Origin: Sycobia sp. Sy_11 | Taxonomy: Eukaryota; Arthropoda; Insecta; Hymenoptera; Epichrysomallidae | DNA: 64,000 nt | Reading direction: 5' to 3' | Assembly (NCBI GenBank): GCA_018907035.1 | Contig: JACCIC010000003.1 | Coordinates: forward strand, 7,919,001 to 7,983,000 | Part shown: positions 1 to 12,380 of the stretch, in pieces | How the letters are laid out: each line of letters begins with the position of its first letter | Position numbering within the stretch: position 1 is the first letter of the stretch | Notes under the pieces: generated by a model | The model's database searches: none | Told to the model about the DNA's origin: nothing | What the model saw: only the letters and a program-made list of their open reading frames with translations | Made by a program: the position numbers and the translations under genes

Positions 1-249
1 CTGAATTAAATATCTTTGTTCATTATATTATAATGAAACGACGAATTTATGCAAGAAAAAATTAATGAATATAAAGTTCTATGTTCCGTCAGATATAGAT
101 ACCTTATTGATAGGACCAATGACAAAGGCATTATCGATCATCGTTAAATATCTCATTGGTTGTAGTCTAACAATCTAACGTGCAAAGAAAAGATCTTTTC
201 TTTCTTTTTGTTTTTTGTTTTTTCTCATACAGGTACCAGACGCACGTAC
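1..249 (-). other. Intron downstream of exon E (runs off the window)
   Basis: This begins with the donor GTACGT right after exon E (read on the minus strand) and continues past the left edge. It is AT-rich, with a T-rich run near 200-225. I see no further exon in it. The DH-PH exons expected next in this gene must be left of the window. Confidence 0.7.
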
Positions 250-535
250 CGTCCTCGCTGGCGGCGAGCTGCTCGTACGGGAGATGGGCCTCGGGCAGCC
301 TCGGCACCCCGTGCTTCGTGTAGCCGTTGAGCTGCTCGGCGAGCAGCTCCATCTTGGTGCCCTTGGTGTTGGTGAAGAAGCCGCTCCAGCGCTGCTTGCT
401 CGCCTTGAGGCCCGCGGCGCCAGCGGCGCTCTTCGCGGTGCTGAGGGCGGCCGCGGCCGCGGCGCCGACCTCGGAGTCCACGCTCGAGTCCTCGGTCGAG
501 ACGCTGAAGAACCGGCCGCTTCGGTTCTTGTAGCT
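250..535 (-). CDS. Exon E of PLEKHG5/GEF64C-like RhoGEF (pre-DH segment)
   Basis: This 286-nt internal exon starts in phase 0 after a CCAACAG acceptor and ends in phase 1 at G|GTACGT. It encodes about 95 residues: SYKNRSGRFFSVSTEDSS, an Ala-rich stretch (GAAAAAALSTAKSAAGAAG), then RWSGFF and, some 20 residues later, YTKHGVPRLP, ending in acidic AASED. The 'R-W/F-SGFF ... L..QL..Y...G.PRLP' pattern matches my recollection of the segment just ahead of the DH domain in PLEKHG5, a RhoA exchange factor. That match is recalled, not computed. The exon is strongly GC-rich against AT-rich flanks, as expected of coding sequence here. Its phase 0 start joins exon D exactly. The catalytic DH-PH module is not in the window. 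The overlapping plus-strand reading frames are shadows. Confidence 0.9.
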
Positions 536-2084
536 CTGTTGGGAGGTTTAAACGTTTTTTTTCTTTTGTTATAAGAGGAGCGGTCGTGAAAAATGTACGA
601 TTGAAAATAAAAATTACGTGCGCAGTATTTAAGAATCTCGATCGATACTTCTATATAATGGAAATCCGAAACTGATCAATCGTCAACCGACACGTTCCAA
701 ATCATTAAATCCCCAGCCCTTAAATCTACGTAAATTCGATATATCAACGTAAAGACGAAGATATTTAAGACAAACTCAACAGAATTTACAAACGGAAGAG
801 GTCACAATCACTATTTTTGCACTTGTAATTTAAAATTGGTTGGAAACCATAGCCAATTATAAGATTTTCACCGAGAAATCAGATACTTTTTGTCGATTAC
901 TCTTATGAATGAGCTGCTCTGAATAGAAATTTTTTGTCATCAAACAAAAGAAATATTCGCTTTTATATCACAAATTTGTTTAAAGTAATTTCATGCCTTA
1001 CGATTATCTACAAATACCGATTTTCAGGCACATTAGACAAATTGAAAAGCGACATGTTTGATTTGTCAATCATTATTGCAAAAATTTAGTCATTGTATTG
1101 ACTTATTAAATACTTCAAGTAATGAACATTACGTACGAGACATAGTTTCACATTCGTCAATTCGGACAATATTTTAACCGTGGTGAAAATGGTCATTTAG
1201 TTATCGTTTCTCTTACTAGTATTTAAAAGAACAAAATGAATACTGAACATTATAATTCAAATAAAACTTTTAATATTTTTTTAACAAAAATTTTGTGTTT
1301 ATAAAAATTTGTTATTAATATAAAAATCTTACTTTTAGCATAGAAAAAAGAATAAATCTGAAATCTCACTTTCTCTTTCTACTGTATTGATTGTTCCAAA
1401 AATAGTCAGCATTAGCTTACTTTCACACGATTCTGCAGTAAAACTTTGTTTACTATGCAAATAAATGATTATACGTCAATTATGTATTTTCACTGTGACT
1501 CATTATGTTATCGAGCCCGGAATTTGTGTGTATAACACAAAGATTTAATCCCAAAATAATTAACATAATTTCAATGTTGCCTTAATATTTTTAAAACGAA
1601 TTTCCATTTTATTAATATATCATGAAATCCTAGAATGTTTAAATGAAATAAAGACTAATTAAGCTCTTCAGAAGCCCTAACTGTATGATCAAGTTAGATA
1701 AAGATTTAATATTCTCTCAATTTATGGGAGTTAAAAGTGCATATGACTGATGCTATTATATTAAGTATATATAATATATAGGCATTTTAATTTTAGCATA
1801 GGTATGCAATGTCGTGAAATCTAAATTTACTTGTAGTCGTGCTTATTATAGCAACGTCGGTACACGAAGTTTTGCAGGTAAAATATTAATTATATTTAAC
1901 GGTACAATTATTATGATATTATGGCTTTGAAATTTATTCGTAGCCTTTCGCAAGAGATTATACAAATGGTACGGTATTTGAATGCCATTTACAGTCATAT
2001 ATACATTGGAAACAGCTACCATAGAACGCCACTTAGTATCTGTAACTATTTTTTGACGTCGTATAAAATAACGACACTTTACAA

Positions 2085-2998
2085 TTCATTGAATACGGCG
2101 AAATTTGCTTTATCATGTCAGAAAGTTTTGTTTCGTTATTTCAATCTGAACTAAAGTGTAGCTGAAGCTTACGGCACTGTGCGAGAAGCGTGCAGTGAAT
2201 GTGCTTTGATTTCACAAACATTTACGAAGTAGTTTGCACGTTTTAAAGCTGATGGTTTCGACTTGGATAACAAGGAGCGATCTTAACAGACAAAAAATGT
2301 TCATGATAATACTTTTCAGCTATCGCTCGTTGATGATTTATATAAAGTATTTCATGAATTGTCCGCGTCATTGGAAGTTCGCTTCTAAACAATAGAGACA
2401 CGACATTAAAGTTAAAGCATGATTCAGAACGAAGAACATTCGATCACAGTTGAACCGAGACCATGGCATATCAAGATTCGTTTTCTCACTCGCGACCTTC
2501 TGCACGGGTGGCCGAAAAGAACAGATTTTTTTTTTTAGTAAGTCCCACGAATTAATCCCGGCGAAGCTCTGGAATCAGCGACAAAAAAATCCAACGTATA
2601 TCGCACAAAGCTCCTACTCTATAATTGGGCAGGATCGTCGACTATGAACTGTTCAAGTCGCACGAAAACCCGCTGCCCTGGGATCTCTAATGACTGCAAA
2701 CGGCGCGTCTGGATCGTGTATTGAAGAACAACAAAGCAAAACCAAAAAACAGTTGCAGGTTCAATATGAAGAATTATTTTACGGAACGGATAAAAACCGT
2801 ATTTTCAAGATGCAATACTGCTGGTGCCCAGCACTTATTTAGATCAATGGCTGATAGTCTTTCCGAATTGAAGCTCGCATCGCAATGAATATGGTAGAAA
2901 TTGTATCGATTCGTGGCCTTCGCCTAAAGAGGAAGAGCTATTTTTCCGAGGCGGTATTACTTAATTACCCTAAAGATAGTCAAACGTGATTTGAAGTG
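2085..2998 (+). pseudogene. Degenerate mariner transposase (mellifera-like)
   Basis: Translating in shifting plus-strand frames gives a broken mariner transposase. Near 2118-2150 it reads KVLFRYFNL, then SVAEAYGTVREAC and FARFKADGFDLDNKERS (to about 2285), the N-terminal helix-turn-helix region. Near 2560-2660 come a PGEA-like segment and VDYELFKSHE. LFRSMADSLSE lies near 2838-2870 and IDSWPSPKEEELFFRGGI near 2906-2960, the C-terminal region. These match, in order, the FNLKKSAAEA ... HLFRSMAHGL ... IDSWIASKD type of mariner as I know it. Several stops and frameshifts are visible. A deletion joins a DNAR-like segment directly to HLFRSM, so the PHPPYSPD block, including a catalytic Asp, is missing. 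Terminal repeats were not identified, so the edges are approximate. The copy is dead. Confidence 0.8.
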
Positions 2999-3500
2999 AT
3001 ATAATCCATATATTAAACAATCTTTTATTTTTTATGTAAAAATTAAAAGAGTTTTTTAAAAAATTATAAGGATTAATTCCAACACTCAATACAATGAATT
3101 ATCTTTTATGAATTTTCGGTATTTACTGTTCGATTTGCTATATAAGTAAACATAGATAATTCATAATTGTAATACGTTAATAAAACAAAATTTATCATTT
3201 TTACTTTTTATGCCAATGACATGTTAATCTGATACCAAAATTAACGAATTTAAAATGATTCTTTCTATTAATGCGTAATTATAGCATATTATTTATACCG
3301 TACGAAAAACTTAGAAAATTCTTAATTATACTTGTGCTTCTTCAACTATCCATCAAAAGCATGCCTATATCGAGCGACTAAAATTTTAGAAGCACGCACA
3401 ATAATGGATCCTATGCTATCCGTAAGTCAAAATTAAATTACCGCCATTGATCATTACGCATTCATTGATTATCGATCGTATTTGCGTCGTGCTTGCTTTG

Positions 3501-3502
<2 letters not shown>

Positions 3503-3545
<43 letters not shown>
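3503..3545. repeat. (TA)n microsatellite
   Basis: About 21 uninterrupted TA units, first part of a compound block that continues with GA arrays at 3.79 and 3.98 kb. Confidence 0.95.
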
Positions 3546-3548
<3 letters not shown>

Positions 3549-3788
3549 CAGAGGCAAGGGGAAGATAGAGCATAGATTCCAATATACGTGGATCGGGGGT
3601 GTGTTCAGCCGAAGCTTCTCAAGCTTATACTTGCATATAAATCCCGTTAAAGAAGGCCTCGGCACTTTAGTTGGGTATTCGATTGTTATCGTCGTCCGTG
3701 TGCTTATATGAACGCCTTCCCCCCTCGTCTCTGAACCAATAATTATATTTATTTCCCTTGGCGAGCTAGAACTAGAGGCAAAGAAAGT

Positions 3789-3845
<57 letters not shown>
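3789..3845. repeat. (GA)n microsatellite
   Basis: GA array of about 28 units with one GATA interruption, followed by a purine-rich tail up to about 3890. Confidence 0.95.
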
Positions 3846-3851
<6 letters not shown>

Positions 3852-3980
3852 GGCGAGCGATCTAGAGAAAGACAAAGAGGGAGAGAGCGAGAGGCTCGTT
3901 CGGGCATTTCACTGGCGTGTTTTACGACCGTTCGGAATGAAGGAAAAAGGGTGCGACTCTCTCGTATTGGACATTTGATC

Positions 3981-4017
3981 GAGAGAGAAAGAGAGAAAGA
4001 GAGAAAGAGAGAGAGAA

Positions 4018-4083
<66 letters not shown>
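3981..4083. repeat. Long (GA)n / GAAA-interrupted microsatellite
   Basis: About 103 bp of purine-only sequence. The first 45 bp is GAGAAA-interrupted and the rest is pure GA. With the arrays at 3.50 and 3.79 kb it makes a 580-bp low-complexity cluster that generates spurious Ser-Leu and Arg-Glu reading frames. Confidence 0.95.
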
Positions 4084-4086
<3 letters not shown>

Positions 4087-5149
4087 GGTGGGAGCTCTGA
4101 CTGACCGGGATTTCGTTTAATGCGTCTATATGGGGTATATATAAGGATATGGCAATTTCTATATATATGGGCTTTAGTGAATTGGTTTGCAACTGGAATT
4201 AAAGCTATCAACGAGACATTTCTCTAGAGATATTTTTCGATCGGACGTTTATTCTAGGGAGAAAGATTTTTCTTTGACCCCTGTTTCCTTAGAATTTTAA
4301 CAGAAATCCCAGTTGAAAAGGCAGGTATTTAATTGTTATTTTTTTAATTTATTAATTTATTGAACTTTAAGAGTATCTATATATCGTGAATAAATGATAA
4401 AAATTTAGGTTTATTCTTTTTATAATTTTTTATAAAAAGTAGTACATTATTTTTAGTAACAGAAAATAAACCTATAAATTTCTATAATAAAGAATGTTGA
4501 ACATTACACCCTGAATAATGTATACATTTTCAACTACATTTTTGTTATTTCAATCAATTTACACTAATTCATTGATATGACAACATGCGTATTTACATGT
4601 TGAATAAAGATTATTGTATACAGAGATAATTCCTTCACAAGTCATTCTCAGTATGAAATAATTACAAAAGGCCTTAACGTGTATTATCTTCGTTTCAAGA
4701 TGATTCAAATACCCAATTTGTAAAATTGTCAAATTATACAAAAGAATCGGTCAGTAATAAATTTTACTGCTATAGAAGCTAAAAAAACTAAAGAAACATT
4801 TATGAAGAGACAAGATGTGTAATAAAATGCGTTATTTTAAATAACAGACTGAATGAATAAATAAAAAGAATGCGAAGAAGAAAAAAGGTTTCTTCATAAT
4901 GAAACTTCTAGAACGTAATTTATTTTTAGGTAAAAATGCGTTATTTTGTCTCTATACCTATTTACAGATATACATGCATTAAATAAACATATTTTTGCTA
5001 TATTACTGTTTTGCATAAAAAGATTCTTTTATCTTCGTTTCGTTGTAGACAAAAAGAGAGCAAACATTCTCATAGTATTGCGAATTACATGAGCCTACGA
5101 GTTTGAGAATCCCCGAGTACGCTCAGAGAGAACAATTTAATCCCTTCAA

Positions 5150-5151
<2 letters not shown>

Positions 5152-5194
<43 letters not shown>
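5152..5194. repeat. (CT)n microsatellite
   Basis: About 21 CT units. A CpG-rich stretch (about 5265-5340, with repeated ACGCG and GCGCGC words) follows immediately. Confidence 0.95.
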
Positions 5195-5197
<3 letters not shown>

Positions 5198-5701
5198 TTC
5201 TTCCTTTATACGAAAGAGAGACACCAAGAGACACCAATACATATATAAAATCAAATTGTTCTCGCGCTCTACAGTCGCGTTGTATGCGCAACGCGTGCGC
5301 GCGACTTACCAACGCGTTACATACAAACGCGCGCACATACCTTTTTTCCTAGCCATTTCCTGCGCACCCAGAACGAATATTTATGCGACCGAATGCTTGC
5401 GGGTCCTACGTATTTTCTCCCTTCTCCCCTCCCTCTGAATTGCAAAGAATGCAGTGCCTCCTCTTTGCTTTTCCGTTTCGTTTTTAATGGGTTCCCGGGC
5501 ACGGGTAGAGGGAGGGGGTTAGTTTTGTCGCGGATAGAAGAATGTTTATATAGACACAGCTCAACGGCGTCGCTCGATAACTGTCACGTATAGGGGGTTG
5601 ATGCCCCCCTCCCAGGTTTTCCGTTTATTTCGCGGAATGCTCTATAGTTTAAAATAAATATGCTGAATTTGGATTCGCAGCCAGGTGGTTTTATTGGTAG
5701 A

Positions 5702-5702
5702 A

Positions 5703-5744
<42 letters not shown>
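5702..5744. repeat. (TA)n microsatellite
   Basis: About 20 TA units with one TG near the left edge. Confidence 0.95.
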
Positions 5745-5748
<4 letters not shown>

Positions 5749-7559
5749 CTGAGTGTTAATATAATCTGTTGATAGAATTTAAAAACTTCCAGTTCGATCT
5801 TAAAAGTACGTAAAATTCTCGGCGTTCGAGTACACGTAGTAAAAGTGACAGAAAATAAACTAGAGAAAACTAGTGAAACTTCTTTTGAATAATAAATGAA
5901 CTTTGAAAACACGTTTTCTTGGCTTTTCACGTCCCCTCCTCGTCCGGTCGATTTTATGCTTGTTTTTATGGAAAGCCAAATTATGTGCGCAATATTGCGA
6001 AAAATTATAGTCGTAAAAAAATATGACGCGTTTAGGAAACTTTAATTTTACCAAGTAATAATTTCATTAATTAAAAATCTTAAATTTTAATTAATGAAAA
6101 ATTTGAGAAGCTACATTCGCGTACTTCACTTTTAAAATTCGGAAAAACGAAGAATGCAGAAAAATTTAAGATGTTAATTGAACGATTTTTTGTTTTTTTT
6201 TTACAGATGTTTTTAGTCATTAAACGATTATAAATTGATCGAGTGATCAATTGGAGAGTGTTCACCAAAAAGCGTACAACGCACACGTATTAACACAGTA
6301 GTATTATACAAAACTAAATTTTATGAGGCATTAAAATTGCATGGGTAAAGTATTGATATTTATTATTTCGTCGGTGCATTTTATATAATATTTATTGAGG
6401 AACTTTAATATAATATTGATCAAATGAACAAATACTTTCTGGGCCACTGAGATAATTGTCGCTAATGCCTTTTTAATAGGCGCATTAATTTCGGAAACGT
6501 CGTCGGCAATCTCGAAGCATTTTGCTCGTAAAGCGAGTCGCGATAAATCTTGAAATTCAGTTTTGGCGGAGGGGGGCGTTTGTTTTATTGCGCGCCGTAT
6601 AAAAGTTTTCTGATATAGGAGGAACCAAGATTTTGACGCGCAATTAGCCTCGACAGTATCAATTATAATGCAGGTAAATTTATAGCCGGATAAAATTTTG
6701 CGTTATGAATAATAAATATTATCGGCAAACAATATAGAATTTAATTATCAATATATTAGAGTGAAAATAAATTTTTCATATACCTTTTAATAAATCATAT
6801 TCTGTTTTATGATCGATTTTCGTTTATTATTGAATTCCATCGTGGAGAGGTCAGTTATTGAGCATCAATTATCCAATTAAAGTCTTTAAAAAGATACCTG
6901 GTAGTATTCGGCCAACGTTTTATCATCCGTATTTTGCACCCTTAATATTACCGCATCATTTTTTTCGAACTAAGAGGATATCAACCTCTTCTTTTCTTTT
7001 CATTCTCTAAGTTTTACCTTTTACAAATCATTATTTAGCAATTTTGAAGCCCAATGCTTGTTCGAGTGTGTAAACTGTTCAATGTGGGATCTTTTAAGGA
7101 TTTACAATGCTTATGATAAATTAATTTTTGTACATGTGAAACTAGAATGTTAAATTTTTTGAGCAGATTATAAAATGTTTTAGAATATTAAAATTATATT
7201 AAATAAACATCCAATGGGAATTATTACCCATGGCGAGGAGTCACAAATAAGCAAAAAATTTTTTCGCACAAATAGTCTTGGACTGCCCGATAGTTTTAGA
7301 AGGACAAAGGAAGACTTTCTGATCGAAAATCGCAATAAAGTTTAGAATCCTAACAGTCTTTCACAATTGGCCACAAAAAAGGTAATTGACAAGAAGTATG
7401 GCTCAAATCATTCCAATTGAACTATAAGCACCTAGTTCCTGGCGAAGATATCCCGTCAAAAGTTCATGTTGACTTTTTTTTTCACCCACAGCCAAACGAA
7501 CGTCATCTTCTGCGTTCAGCTGTCTTTTTCTTTCAGTTTTTGGCAAATTTATTCGTTTT

Positions 7560-7800
7560 ACGAGAGAGCGCGTCGAAAACTTTGCCGAGAGATCTTGCTT
7601 AACTTTTCGTTGTAGGTTCCCTCGCGCGAGGGCTGTCTGTGCGCGCCTTTATTGGATAGAACGGGCTCCGGGGAGGCGCGGTTTATTGAAACGTGCGCTT
7701 AAAATTACGCCGGTACGCGCAGGAATACTTGAAGAAGTTAAGACGCCGGGAGGATATAATCCGATCGAGGGGGGGGGGGCGTTGCGTTCACTTGTTACAA
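7560..7800. other. CpG-rich island in intron
   Basis: A roughly 240-bp CpG-dense patch in AT-rich intron. It holds the perfect 14-bp palindrome CCCTCGCGCGAGGG at 7619-7632 and a G10 run near 7771-7780. No reading frame or splice signal makes it coding. It may be an intronic regulatory element. Confidence 0.3.
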
Positions 7801-8226
7801 CGTAAGCTAACTCTGGGATGCGTGTCGGAGCATCTATGCGTATTTTATGCTAGTAAAAGTCGATTCTTTATTCAGATTTTTAGAATTTTGAATGAAACGA
7901 AAAATTGGTTATCACTGTAAAACTTTTAAGCAAGAAAATAATTAAACTATGCAGATGAAATTGTATTTGATAAATGACTTAATGCAAATTTGAATTAATA
8001 TACTTGATAGAATGAGTCTGAAGAGAGTATGCCTAAGTTATCGATTATTCATCTCCAGATATTTTTAGCCAATCAAAACCAGTATTCCTGATCTATTTAT
8101 TACAGAGATCAGAAGAGAATAGGCTATAATAGTTTATAGTTCTAACGGTATTTCATCTAAGTTACGAAGGTTTTAAGATTTGAAAAAACACTATGTAATT
8201 TTTTTATTCAATAATTTTTTACTTAC

Positions 8227-8303
8227 CCCACCGGTTTTACGTAAAGAAACATTTTGACTACTTCTTTGGCTGATCGATCTGGAACTCGATTTGTCATCTT
8301 TAA
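8227..8303 (-). CDS. Exon D of PLEKHG5/GEF64C-like RhoGEF (Ser-rich linker)
   Basis: A short 77-nt internal exon, too small to appear as a long reading frame. The acceptor is TGTTACAG|TTA and the donor is GGTGGG|GTAAGT, a perfect consensus. It starts with two bases (TT) that complete a Val codon with the last G of exon C, encodes 25 residues (KDDKSSSRSISQRSSQNVSL then RKTGG) and ends in phase 0, joining SYKN of exon E. The peptide is hydrophilic, Ser- and Arg-rich and probably a disordered linker between the Ras-binding-like domain and the pre-DH segment. The serines sit next to arginines, so phosphorylation is plausible but is an inference. Its identity rests on splice sites and phase rather than on conservation, since such linkers diverge quickly. 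Confidence 0.85.
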
Positions 8304-8600
8304 CTGTAACACAAAAAAACAATAATAGTATAAGTAATAATCGATTCTCCAATATATAATTATTTTATGGATTTATTGTCTCATAAATGAACGATTGCAA
8401 TGAAACAAGAATCTTTGTTAACTGTTCATGTGAAAATAAATGTGCGCTTTCTCTTATTTCAGCTCTCTAAATTTATAAAGATAAATACAACGCTAATCAA
8501 AATGAATGCTCGATTTAACATTATATGTATCAAATGGTGAAACACAATTTCTTTTGATTCTTCTAGTATTAGTGCTCTGTTATTGAAGAGTTTATTAATC

Positions 8601-8603
<3 letters not shown>

Positions 8604-8649
<46 letters not shown>
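8604..8649. repeat. (TA)n microsatellite
   Basis: About 23 uninterrupted TA units, 300 bp from exon D on the acceptor side. Confidence 0.95.
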
Positions 8650-8650
<1 letters not shown>

Positions 8651-10351
8651 CAAATTATACTAATTTCATTCCTTTTCATACATATTACTTTTGTTTAATA
8701 ATTGATTAATCTATGATTTGTCATAAGTCATTAACCGAAGTACAATAGGCTATAATCGAATAGTATGAGATGATAAATAACAGCTCTAGTGAGTTATAGT
8801 GAAAGAAAAAGACTTAGACTATTTGATCAAAAAATGATAAAGCGTAGAAGGACTGTAGAAGTATTATTAAAGATAGACAGATTCTGTTCCAAAAATATTA
8901 TAAATATATAAGAAAATTATATGACAATTGTATGGAAACTTTAAATATTTTTACATACTAATTGTACTTTAATTTACTTTACGTGAACAATAGTTCAGGA
9001 GAACGATTGTTGTATAAATTTCTGTCTTCTATCCTTTATTAATAGTCAAATATCAGTACACTACTGAAATGCATTAAAGGTGTATAATTAGGCCCAGAAT
9101 TTATGTGTACGATAAAAAAAGCACTTGGATAAATTCTGTTCTGTTTTTATCTGCAATACGTTTACTATATTTTTTATTCCAGTTTCAATTAACCGATATA
9201 TCGTAAGATAAGATAGTAGTAATTGTAGGTGCTGCATAAGTTTTTATTACATACATCGGTGCACTAAATTATTATTTTCAAGATATTTATGAATTATCTT
9301 TAATTTTCTTCCTTTTCATCGATTCACATTGAAAAATCAAGTAGACAAAAATATTTTAATATTGGTACAGTGTTAAAATAAAAAAACATCTAAATGTTTA
9401 GAATTGTAATTTTATATATATGTCAATCATGTGATATATACATTAATACTATGATTGAAAACTACAATATATATTATTATTATTATTCCACGTATATATT
9501 ATTATAAATGTTCTTAGATATTTGTTCCCTTGTATATTTTTCCGATGCCTCATTCCCGTCTTACAAATTAACTTCACCGAATTCTTATCCCACCCATCCA
9601 CTCCACATGAGTCCACAGTTCCATAGAATAACCTATGACCAAACCCAGTGGGATAAATGCCGATTAGAAAAAATCCGCTCCGGAGTGCTCGGCGCATTGA
9701 AACTGCTCGAATTCGATATCCGCGACACATTTCGTAGGCTCGAATACCGAATTCGCAAATCTCACACTTTACGCTTTCATCGTTATGCGTGAACAAACAC
9801 CTGAGCGTTAAACAAGGCGTCAGCGTCCGCGCGGCCACCCATCCAAGTGGTGGCCGCGGCGAAATAACTGATTAATATTTATACGATGTAAATTATTCTT
9901 GATAATGCTGTATGTTGAACATAGCGCACTGATAAGCTAGTCATTTTATTATCATAATTTCTTTAAAATTTTAGCCTGATAAGATTAAGAAGTCAGTAAA
10001 ACTAGCCGGGCTCTGCAAATCTGTAATAATTAAAATTATTCAGTTATATTTTATGCACTGCTACTTTGCTTACCACAGAAATCGTATTAAAATAAATCTA
10101 GCTTTTAATCAGTCATTTCTTAAGCTCCACTTTTGTAATTATGAGGGTATCAAGAGACTAAACTTATATAAATGAAAATTGAAAGTCCAGGCTTACCAAA
10201 TGAGATATAAGTTTCAACAAGAACGCGAACTCAGTAGTATGAGTCGGTGATGGGTCCGCCCGTGACAAGGCATTTATTACATCTCTCAACTCCTATTTTC
10301 TCGATTTTCACTTCTTTTTCAGTTTCTTTTCATATTTATGAAATACTTTAT

Positions 10352-10353
<2 letters not shown>

Positions 10354-10408
<55 letters not shown>
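10354..10408. repeat. (TA)n microsatellite
   Basis: About 27 uninterrupted TA units, among the longest in the window. Confidence 0.95.
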
Positions 10409-10410
<2 letters not shown>

Positions 10411-11929
10411 CGCCGTTCAATATCTTCGTTTTCACATTCTAAAGAAAGTCTTTTTCATACTTACATACAATATACTTGTTGTTTACATCAGTGTCTGAAT
10501 CGAGTCAACCTACATAATCATTATTTTAATAACAAATATTATTGTTTCAGAGATTTAAAGGACATTGTGGAACATGTATTTTGCCATCAGCTGCGAAGAT
10601 TTTATAGTATCTCCACTTAAAGAATCCGTATCTAAACCAAAAAAAAAAACAAAATCAAGATTCTTTAGTTGGACAATTCGCTGTGTACGTGGTTACGTGA
10701 ATTTCTAAAAGAACATCGAGTCGTGGACATGGGGGAAAGAAAATTTAATACACTTTCTTATCCTTTAAGTCGAACGAGCAATACAGGACCGCAGCTGGAC
10801 CTTCAGGATGAAAGGAAATCTGTGCCGTGTACCTTTTTAATCGTCACCTTTGAATCGCGTTAATTGCGCGGGTGTGATTTTTTTTTTGTTTTTTTGTTTA
10901 AGGTGCTATTTTTTGTTTCGTATACAAATAACCCTTAGAAATGCGACTCGAACTGATTTTGTAAGACAAATATATATTTTTGTATATATTTTTTATGACA
11001 TTGACAGATAATTAGGTAGACATAAATAAAGATATCTGATGAAAATTTGAGTGAAAGTTTAATGAAAGTTGGTATATAAATAAAAACTTTTCTGAAAAAT
11101 AAGAAAAATATTTTTTCATAATGTGAGAAGTTTGACAGTTTTAAAGTTTAAAATTTAAGTTAAAAGTCTTAAAATTTGGCTTAATAGCCTCAAATACGAT
11201 TTGATGTTATACATCACTTTTATGAAACCTCACAAGTATCTCAAATTATATTTTTCTTATTTAAATTCAGTTTCAGCAAGTTATTACAGTGTATTTTAAT
11301 TAGCCTTTTATTATAAGTTTGTGCTTTTGTTTACTCCGTAATCATGTACAACATTGCAACGATATTTTATTGCTATTGTAATAAATTATTTTATAATAAC
11401 TTGTATAACATAATTTTCAAAACTAGTTCTTTCAAACTGATTAATTAACTAATTATTATAGTTTCTTCGATGGGAGTTATGTTTACTTGTGTAATATAAA
11501 ACATTTTCATGCGAAGCGGTGAATTATTTTTAAGGAATGCGAATACAGTGAATGCATCAAGTAATTCAATAGGGAAAAATTATACATGAAATATTTTCGT
11601 CTCAACAGCTAAGCAGACAACTAAAAACAATTGTGTGCAATTTACTATATATCTATGTACCTTCATATCTATAATAGAAATTCATTTTAAAGATGAATTA
11701 TTATCAATATTTCAATTAGGAAGAATAAAACAAAAAACGATAAATATAAAAAATTGTTCTTAATACCAAATAGAATACGCCAGCTGCTGTATATTACCAA
11801 TGGATTTCTTATTTTCTCCAAGCTTTTTCTCACTTACTTTATGTACATTCAGTATACAGTAATTAATGAAATTTTCATTAAAGGTTACCCTTGGTCGAGG
11901 AAAAAAACTGGGGCACCTGTCAAAAGATC

Positions 11930-12380
11930 GAAGTAGCGCGGTCTTGACCCACCCCCCTGCACACAGAGCTCTCCTCGTTACGTTTCTCTGCGCCCTGTAA
12001 TTAACCGGAACCTTTCCCGATTCTTACCGTCGCGCAAATCTCACGGCGAAACAACCCGCCCTACATGCACAAGGCATTCGCGCATGCACGCGCGTCCCTC
12101 TTCCGCCGGATGCTCGCGCATAAAACGCGCAACGTCCCTAAAGACGGAGATGCAGAAGAAAAAAAAAAGGAAATAATGTGCACGCGCCCTACTCATCATC
12201 CCAACCCGTGTTCATCGCCTCTCCTCCCGAGGCCATTTCTCATCGTCGCGGTCGGATATTTGATTACGGCGGGCTTTCGGTGCGAGGTGTTAAAACCCTT
12301 TGCGGTACCTCGGGCGCGTACGCGCGCGCTCGTTATCCGGCAAACGCATTTGCGCACGATGATGAAGTATAAAAAAAGTG
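11930..12380. other. CpG-rich island in intron
   Basis: About 450 bp with many CG, CGCG and GCGCGC words inside AT-rich intron. Open frames cross it on both strands, but none has flanking splice sites, a recognisable domain or a phase that fits the gene. It is a candidate regulatory element or an old insertion. Confidence 0.3.

Larger units (their letters stand above)
536..8226 (-). other. Intron between exons D and E (7.7 kb)
   Basis: AT-rich intron. It contains a degenerate mariner at about 2.1-3.0 kb, a (TA)n plus two (GA)n block at 3.5-4.1 kb, a (CT)n array with a CpG-rich flank at 5.15-5.6 kb, a (TA)n at 5.70 kb and a CpG-rich patch at 7.56-7.80 kb. No other exon with matching splice sites was found. 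Exon D ends and exon E starts in phase 0, so none is needed. Confidence 0.7.

Noticed and set aside
3462..4211. Ser-Leu-rich frames of 100-147 codons (and similar ones at 42.7, 44.7 and 57.5 kb)
   Set aside because: They are translations of (GA/CT)n and (TA)n microsatellites.
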